DNA from: Chloroflexi bacterium RBG_16_68_14
GTDB lineage: Bacteria; Chloroflexota; Dehalococcoidia; DSTF01; RBG-16-68-14
Direction: 5' to 3'
Assembly: GCA_001796995.1 (NCBI GenBank)
Contig: MGOB01000062.1
Span: forward strand, 5,245 to 14,053
DNA length: 8,809 nt
The notes under the pieces were generated by a model, which was not told the DNA's origin, searched no databases, and worked only from the letters and a program-made list of their open reading frames with translations. Below, piece by piece: positions 5,708 to 8,809 of the stretch (within the stretch, counting starts at the first letter, position 1; each line of letters starts with the position of its first letter). A program made the position numbers and the translations under genes.

Positions 5708-7040
5708 GTCGCAGGACCTCCGCCGGCTTCACGCGACCGACGTACCAGGCCGGCACGATGCTCGCGAGTAACGCCAGCCCAATCGCGATGGCGAGGGCGT
5801 AGAGAAAGATCTCCGGAGAGACGGCGACGCCGACGTCCCCCAAAAGCCCGCTTGCCTGGGCAAACCTACCTGCGCCGCCTCCGCCGCCGAAGGTAGGCGT
5901 CGAGGGATTGGAAACGAGGCCATTGGCGGCGCTCTGCGCCAGGGGGAACGTCGCCAGGGCGCCGATGAGCGCCGCCGTCACGCTCACCACTACCGTCTCC
6001 ACTCCGAACTGGCCGGTAACGTGCCAGCCGGAAGCGCCTATCGCCTTGAGGATGCCGATCTCCCTGATCCGCTGCCGCGCCACCAGTCCAATGGAGAACA
6101 GGATCACGGCCGCGCTCGCGGCGAGGGCGACGATCATACCCACCTGGCTGCTGCTCTTGGCGTCGCTCAGCGGCGCGCTGATGCTCTGGAAGATCGAGAG
6201 CTCCGTGGTGACGTCGACTGTATCGGTTCCTAGCGTCTGGCGGATGTCGTCGGCCACTGCGTTTACGTTATCGACGCTGTCCGCATACACGACAGCATCA
6301 TCTATCTCGCCTTGGCGCTGGAACAGGTTTTGCGCGGTGGTCAGAGGGATGAAGAGAGCGTTATCCCCGAACTGCGTCCCTGTCGTGTAGATACCGAGCA
6401 CTTGGAAGGTTGCGCCGTTCATCTCGAAGCTGCTGTCGACCGCCAAGTTGTTTGCGGTGGCGAGCGTCTCGCCGACTAGGGCGACGTCTTGATCGGCCTG
6501 GTCGGACGTGAAGACGCTTCCTGCGGTGATCGTTGAGTCCTGGGTGCCAAAGGTAGTCAGAGAAGTGGGATCGTCAGTGCCGGTGATCAGGATGGGGCGC
6601 TGGAAGCCACCTTCCTCGGAAGGCATGCCCTGCATCGGGGCGGATACGAGGTCGGTTCCGCTGTAGCGCACGGTGATGTGTCTGGCGATGCCGGCGACAT
6701 TCGGTATGGACTCGACTTTCGTGATGTCAGCGGCTGTCAGTGCCGTGGGTGTCGCGACCTGGGTAGCGTTGCCGGGAGTGGGCGTGGGCTGATTACCATT
6801 CGGGTTGCCGCCCTCGTCCGGCCCACCGCCGAAGAAGCCGCCGCCGAAGCTGCCGGCCGGCCGCACGGTGATGCTAGTTCCCGCCTGGCTCTTGATGTCA
6901 TCGAGGCGCTTCGCGAAGGCCTGATTGACGGTAATCATGATCAAGGCAAGCCCGACGCTCACAGCGAGCACAGCTACCAACAGCCCCGTGCGCAGGGGAC
7001 TGCGATAGACGTTGCGCAGGCCGCGAATTATCGTTCTCAT
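5700..7040 (-). CDS. MacB/FtsX-family ABC transporter permease
   Basis: This 446-residue permease has the four-helix MacB layout. The first helix is at about 18-40 after a basic N-terminus. A large extracytoplasmic MacB-type core domain covers about 41-295, and three C-terminal helices lie at about 298-322, 345-367 and 410-432. The motif RIREIGILKAIGAS (325-338) after helix 2 and the ending VKPAEVLRHE are hallmarks of the FtsX domain. Two low-complexity insertions stand out. One, at about 63-100, is Gly-rich then Pro/Thr-rich (FGGGFFGGGPDEGG, PTPTPGN). The other, at about 380-395, is a Gly run in the last external loop. The ATG at 7038-7040 has AGGGAG with a spacer of about 8 nt. With the overlapping ATPase it forms a complete exporter of the type used for lipoproteins, peptides or antibiotics; the substrate is not known. 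Confidence 0.93.
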   Translation of the reverse strand: MRTIIRGLRNVYRSPLRTGLLVAVLAVSVGLALIMITVNQAFAKRLDDIKSQAGTSITVRPAGSFGGGFFGGGPDEGGNPNGNQPTPTPGNATQVATPTALTAADITKVESIPNVAGIARHITVRYSGTDLVSAPMQGMPSEEGGFQRPILITGTDDPTSLTTFGTQDSTITAGSVFTSDQADQDVALVGETLATANNLAVDSSFEMNGATFQVLGIYTTGTQFGDNALFIPLTTAQNLFQRQGEIDDAVVYADSVDNVNAVADDIRQTLGTDTVDVTTELSIFQSISAPLSDAKSSSQVGMIVALAASAAVILFSIGLVARQRIREIGILKAIGASGWHVTGQFGVETVVVSVTAALIGALATFPLAQSAANGLVSNPSTPTFGGGGGAGRFAQASGLLGDVGVAVSPEIFLYALAIAIGLALLASIVPAWYVGRVKPAEVLRHE

Positions 7041-7074
7041 AATACCCGCTCCCTTCTCGCCACACGGAAGATCG

Positions 7075-7106
7075 GAAGGAGGCGCATTGATAGCGGCGCC
7101 TCCTTC
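7075..7106 (-). terminator. Hairpin between the exported-protein gene and the permease gene
   Basis: GAAGGAGGCGC at 7075-7085 pairs perfectly with GCGCCTCCTTC at 7096-7106 around a 10-nt loop. It lies about 25 nt after the stop of the exported protein and 35 nt before the permease start. On the minus strand it is followed by CGATCTTCCG, not a real U-tract, so it may reduce read-through without stopping it. It could therefore set a higher level of the first gene relative to the transporter. Confidence 0.5.
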
Positions 7107-7129
7107 GTCTCCTCAGCCGTCCGTGGCGA

Positions 7130-7873
7130 CTAGAGCGAAGTGCCTGAGGGGGTGGCCTCGTCCTCCTTCGGGCCGTGCGGCCACCACGGCCCGCCAAAGC
7201 CGGGGCCGCCGGTGCTGTCGATCAGGTCGTCCAGCCGCGCGGTGGAGTCCTCGAGCTTCTGGTCGGCCTGCTCCTGGGTGATCCTGCCCTTCTCCACCGC
7301 CTGGGCCAGGTACTGCTCCAGCTCGGACAGCAGGAACGCCTTCAGCTTGTCTGCACTGCTGCCCTGCGCGTCGGCGATCTGGGCCAGGCTCTGCCCACTC
7401 TTCAGCGCCTCGAACACCTCCTGCGGCTCAAGCCCCAGGAACTCGGCCACCTGGCGCACCACACCGACGCCCCGGTGGTGCGGCCCCGGATGCGGTCGCA
7501 GGTGCGGGAAGAGCGGCCCCTCACCCGACTCGATGCGCTCCCGGAGCTCGGTGGCCTTCTCCTCGGTGATGCGGCCGTCGGCCAGTGCCTGGTCCACCAG
7601 GCCGAGGGCGGTCTGGCTCAACGCCTGTTCGAGTTTCTCGACGCTGATGCCAAGGTTCTCGGCCAGCCGCGACAGGAACTCCTCGCGCAGGCTCTCCTTC
7701 TCGTCGACCGCCGGCGTCTCCCCCGCCTCCACGGTCGGTGTCGCCTCGTCCTCCTGGGCGAGCGAGAAGCCGCCGGCGGCGAAGCCGGCCACCAGCACGG
7801 CCACTACGAAGGCGGCCAACACCGCGCTGGCCAGGGGGATCGGTTTCTTGAAGATGCTCACCATTCGTCTCAT
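7130..7873 (-). CDS. Exported helical-repeat protein with His-rich linker, function unknown
   Basis: The start is set at the ATG 7871-7873, since AAAGGAGG lies 8 nt upstream; an in-frame start at 7897 would put that ribosome site inside the gene. The 247-residue product has a basic N-terminus, a hydrophobic helix (about 13-35) and the possible signal peptidase site SLAQ-ED. The mature part has two related helical units. Each contains a ...ALADGRITEEKATEL or ...AVEKGRITQEQADQKL segment (about 95-110 and 191-206). The units also carry LGISVEKLEQAL and FLGLEPQEVFEAL segments typical of small helical repeats. Between the units is a His/Pro-rich stretch, HLRPHPGPHHRG (124-135), that could bind metal. 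EDEATP occurs both at the mature N-terminus and near the C-terminus. It is the first gene of the block and may act outside the cell with the transporter or protease (inference). No family is recognised with confidence. Confidence 0.88.
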   Translation of the reverse strand: MRRMVSIFKKPIPLASAVLAAFVVAVLVAGFAAGGFSLAQEDEATPTVEAGETPAVDEKESLREEFLSRLAENLGISVEKLEQALSQTALGLVDQALADGRITEEKATELRERIESGEGPLFPHLRPHPGPHHRGVGVVRQVAEFLGLEPQEVFEALKSGQSLAQIADAQGSSADKLKAFLLSELEQYLAQAVEKGRITQEQADQKLEDSTARLDDLIDSTGGPGFGGPWWPHGPKEDEATPSGTSL

Positions 7874-7954
7874 GACCACAGCCTCCTTTCGCTGCATCCT
7901 CTACTACCAGCGTACGCCCCCGAGCGCCGGAAGTCGTTTCGGAGATGTAACAGT

Positions 7955-7984
7955 CGTCAACGGATAGGGAACGGATTAACGGAT
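7955..7984 (-). promoter_or_regulatory. Three ATCCGTT direct repeats and a TTGACG -35-like box upstream of the minus-strand block
   Basis: ATCCGTT (read on the minus strand) occurs at 7978-7984, 7970-7976 and 7959-7965, with start-to-start spacings of 8 and 11 bp. The last copy merges into TTGACG (7955-7960), which matches five of six bases of a -35 box. I see no convincing -10 at the matching distance. Direct repeats abutting a -35 are a usual binding layout for PhoB/OmpR-type activators, and such a regulator is encoded in this block. Confidence 0.45.
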
Positions 7985-7991
7985 GGCGCTA

Positions 7992-8028
7992 GGCCCTTGT
8001 CTTATGGCCTACGCCATAGACGAGGGCC
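7992..8028. promoter_or_regulatory. Long imperfect inverted repeat over the -35 region of the selD-facing promoter
   Basis: GGCCCTTGTCTTATGGC at 7992-8008 pairs with GCCATAGACGAGGGCC at 8013-8028 around a 4-nt CTAC centre, with one G-U pair and one bulged T. The centre coincides with the expected -35 position (8009-8014) for the TATAAT box. It could be an operator. It is unlikely to be a normal terminator because no gene of either strand ends here. Confidence 0.55.
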
Positions 8029-8031
8029 GCG

Positions 8032-8037
8032 TATAAT
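8032..8037 (+). promoter_or_regulatory. -10 box (TATAAT) upstream of selD
   Basis: A perfect TATAAT lies 42 nt before the selD start. The sequence 17 bp upstream (CTACGC) does not resemble a -35 and lies inside the inverted repeat at 7992-8028, so the promoter may need an activator or be repressed through that site. The expected start of transcription is near 8044. Confidence 0.5.
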
Positions 8038-8079
8038 CGAACCGTAATGGCCACCCTGCCATGGAGAGGGGGTGAGGGC

Positions 8080-8809
8080 ATGACGCGCGAGCAAGTGCGC
8101 CTGACGCGCCTGGCGTCCTGCGCCGGCTGAGCCGGTAAGGCGGGCATCGCCACGCTGGCGCAGGTGCTGCGCCCCCTCCAGGAGAGCTTCCGCGCCGCCG
8201 ACTTCCCCGACCTGCTCATCGGGGTGGAGGGGCCGGACGACGCCGCCGTCTACCGCCTGACGGACGAACTAGCCATCGTCCAGACGGTGGACTTCTTCCC
8301 GCCCGTCGTCGACGACCCCTACACCTTCGGGGCGGTGGCCGCGGCCAATGCCATGAGCGACGTGTACGCCATGGGTGGGGAGGTCTTGTTCGCCTTGCAG
8401 GTGGTGGGCTTCCCTGAGGACCAGCCGGCGGAGCTGCTGGCCGAGATCTTCCGCGGCGGCGCCGACAAGGTGGCCGAGGCGGGCGGCGTCATCGCCGGCG
8501 GGCACACGCTCATCGACGCCGAGCCGAAGTACGGGCTCTGCGTCACCGGCGTCGTCGATCCGAAGGCGATCCTGCGCAAGGCCGGCGCCCAGCCCGGCGA
8601 CGTGCTGCTGCTCACCAAGCCGCTCGGCACCGGCATCATCCTCACCGCCGCCCGCGAGGACGCCTGTGCTCCCGAGCACCTCCAGGCCGCCGTCGATAGC
8701 ATGCTGCGGCTGAACCGCCACCCGTCGCACCTGGCGCGGGAGGCGGGCGTCCACGCCTGCACCGACGTCACCGGCTTCGGGTTGCTGGGCCACGCCGAGG
8801 AGATGGCGC
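8080..8809 (+). CDS. selD: Selenide, water dikinase (SelD), Sec-containing, 3' end cut by the window
   Basis: SelD makes selenophosphate from selenide and ATP for selenocysteine and selenouridine synthesis. The frame from the ATG at 8080 continues to the window edge (243 codons) with one in-frame TGA at 8128-8130, codon 17. The context LASCAG-U-AGKAG is the N-terminal active-site loop. The family has Cys or Sec at exactly this place, followed three residues later by the essential Lys (here Lys20). The reading frame on both sides of the TGA is SelD: GPDDAAVY (51-58), VQTVDFF (67-73), ANAMSDVYAMGG (89-100), AGGHTLIDAEPKYGL (139-153) and TDVTGFGLLGH (228-238). The TGA is therefore very probably read as selenocysteine and is not a disabling mutation. 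The start at 8080 has GAGG-rich sequence upstream. An in-frame ATG at 8047 would add 11 residues without a Shine-Dalgarno. Confidence 0.95.
8131..8159 (+). promoter_or_regulatory. Candidate bacterial SECIS hairpin after the selD UGA codon
   Basis: Directly after the UGA, GCCGG (8131-8135) can pair with CTGGC (8155-8159), including one G-U pair. After a small internal loop, GGCG (8139-8142) pairs with CGCC (8148-8151), leaving the apical loop GGCAT. Bacterial SECIS elements lie just 3' of the UGA within the coding region and usually carry a G at the start of the apical loop, which this has. The fold was found by eye only, and GC-rich sequence forms such stems by chance. Confidence 0.4.

Noticed and set aside
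7959..7984. The ATCCGTT repeats as a CRISPR-like array
   Set aside because: Units are 7 bp with 1-4 bp between them; there are no spacers of useful length and no cas genes.
7992..8028. The long hairpin as a tRNA-Sec or other tRNA gene
   Set aside because: It is a single stem with a 4-nt loop; there are no D, anticodon or T arms and no T-loop consensus nearby.
7175..8047. A 290-codon + strand frame opposite the exported protein gene
   Set aside because: It is antisense to a gene with a strong Shine-Dalgarno and a signal helix, and it runs through the divergent regulatory region without any recognisable motif.
8128..8130. Reading the TGA in selD as a nonsense mutation that makes a pseudogene
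   Set aside because: The TGA falls at the one position where SelD proteins have Cys or Sec, and the frame before and after it is intact.
8269..8793. A 174-codon minus-strand frame opposite selD
   Set aside because: The + strand here encodes unmistakable SelD motifs, so the antisense frame is a composition artefact.

Overview
The window reads as high-GC bacterial chromosome, probably from a Chloroflexota-like (Dehalococcoidia-type) or similar monoderm lineage. This rests on several weak clues together: strong G/C bias at third codon positions, exported proteins with Thr/Pro/Ala/Ser-rich 'ATPT'-type linkers, a MacB-like transporter with no sign of a periplasmic adaptor, and a 'TGTAGGGGCGA' palindromic repeat of a kind I associate with such genomes. 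Phylum placement is inference; no rRNA is present.

Layout. (1) Positions 1-117 hold the 3' end of a + strand gene with a helix-turn-helix-like tail. It converges on the minus-strand block across a palindromic repeat (152-202). (2) Positions 219-7873 hold eight same-strand (minus) genes. In transcription order they are: an exported His-rich helical-repeat protein (7873-7130), a MacB/FtsX-type permease (7040-5700), its ABC ATPase (5707-4850, overlapping the permease by 8 nt), a decayed fragment of a second ABC ATPase (4854-4771), a membrane-anchored HtrA/S1C serine protease (4701-3508), an OmpR-family response regulator (3498-2767), a HAMP histidine kinase (2765-1305), a 97-residue membrane protein (1235-942) and an alpha/beta hydrolase (932-219). 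Gaps inside the block are small, with one overlap, a 1-nt gap and a stop codon that is part of the next Shine-Dalgarno sequence, so much of it should be co-transcribed. A hairpin (7075-7106) sits between the first gene and the permease. (3) Positions 7874-8079 are a divergent regulatory region. It has three ATCCGTT direct repeats in front of the minus block and a long imperfect hairpin placed directly before a TATAAT box facing the + strand. (4) Positions 8080-8809 are the start of selD (selenide, water dikinase) on the + strand. Its active-site residue is encoded by an in-frame UGA at 8128-8130, so this SelD is itself very probably a selenoprotein.

How the genes may work together (inference): the kinase has an extracytoplasmic sensor region of about 135 residues. 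With its regulator it sits beside an ABC transporter, an extracytoplasmic quality-control protease and an exported helical protein, which fits an envelope-stress or efflux module. No substrate can be named. The selD gene belongs to a separate selenium pathway and shares only the divergent intergenic region.

No tRNA, rRNA, CRISPR array, insertion sequence or integrase was seen.
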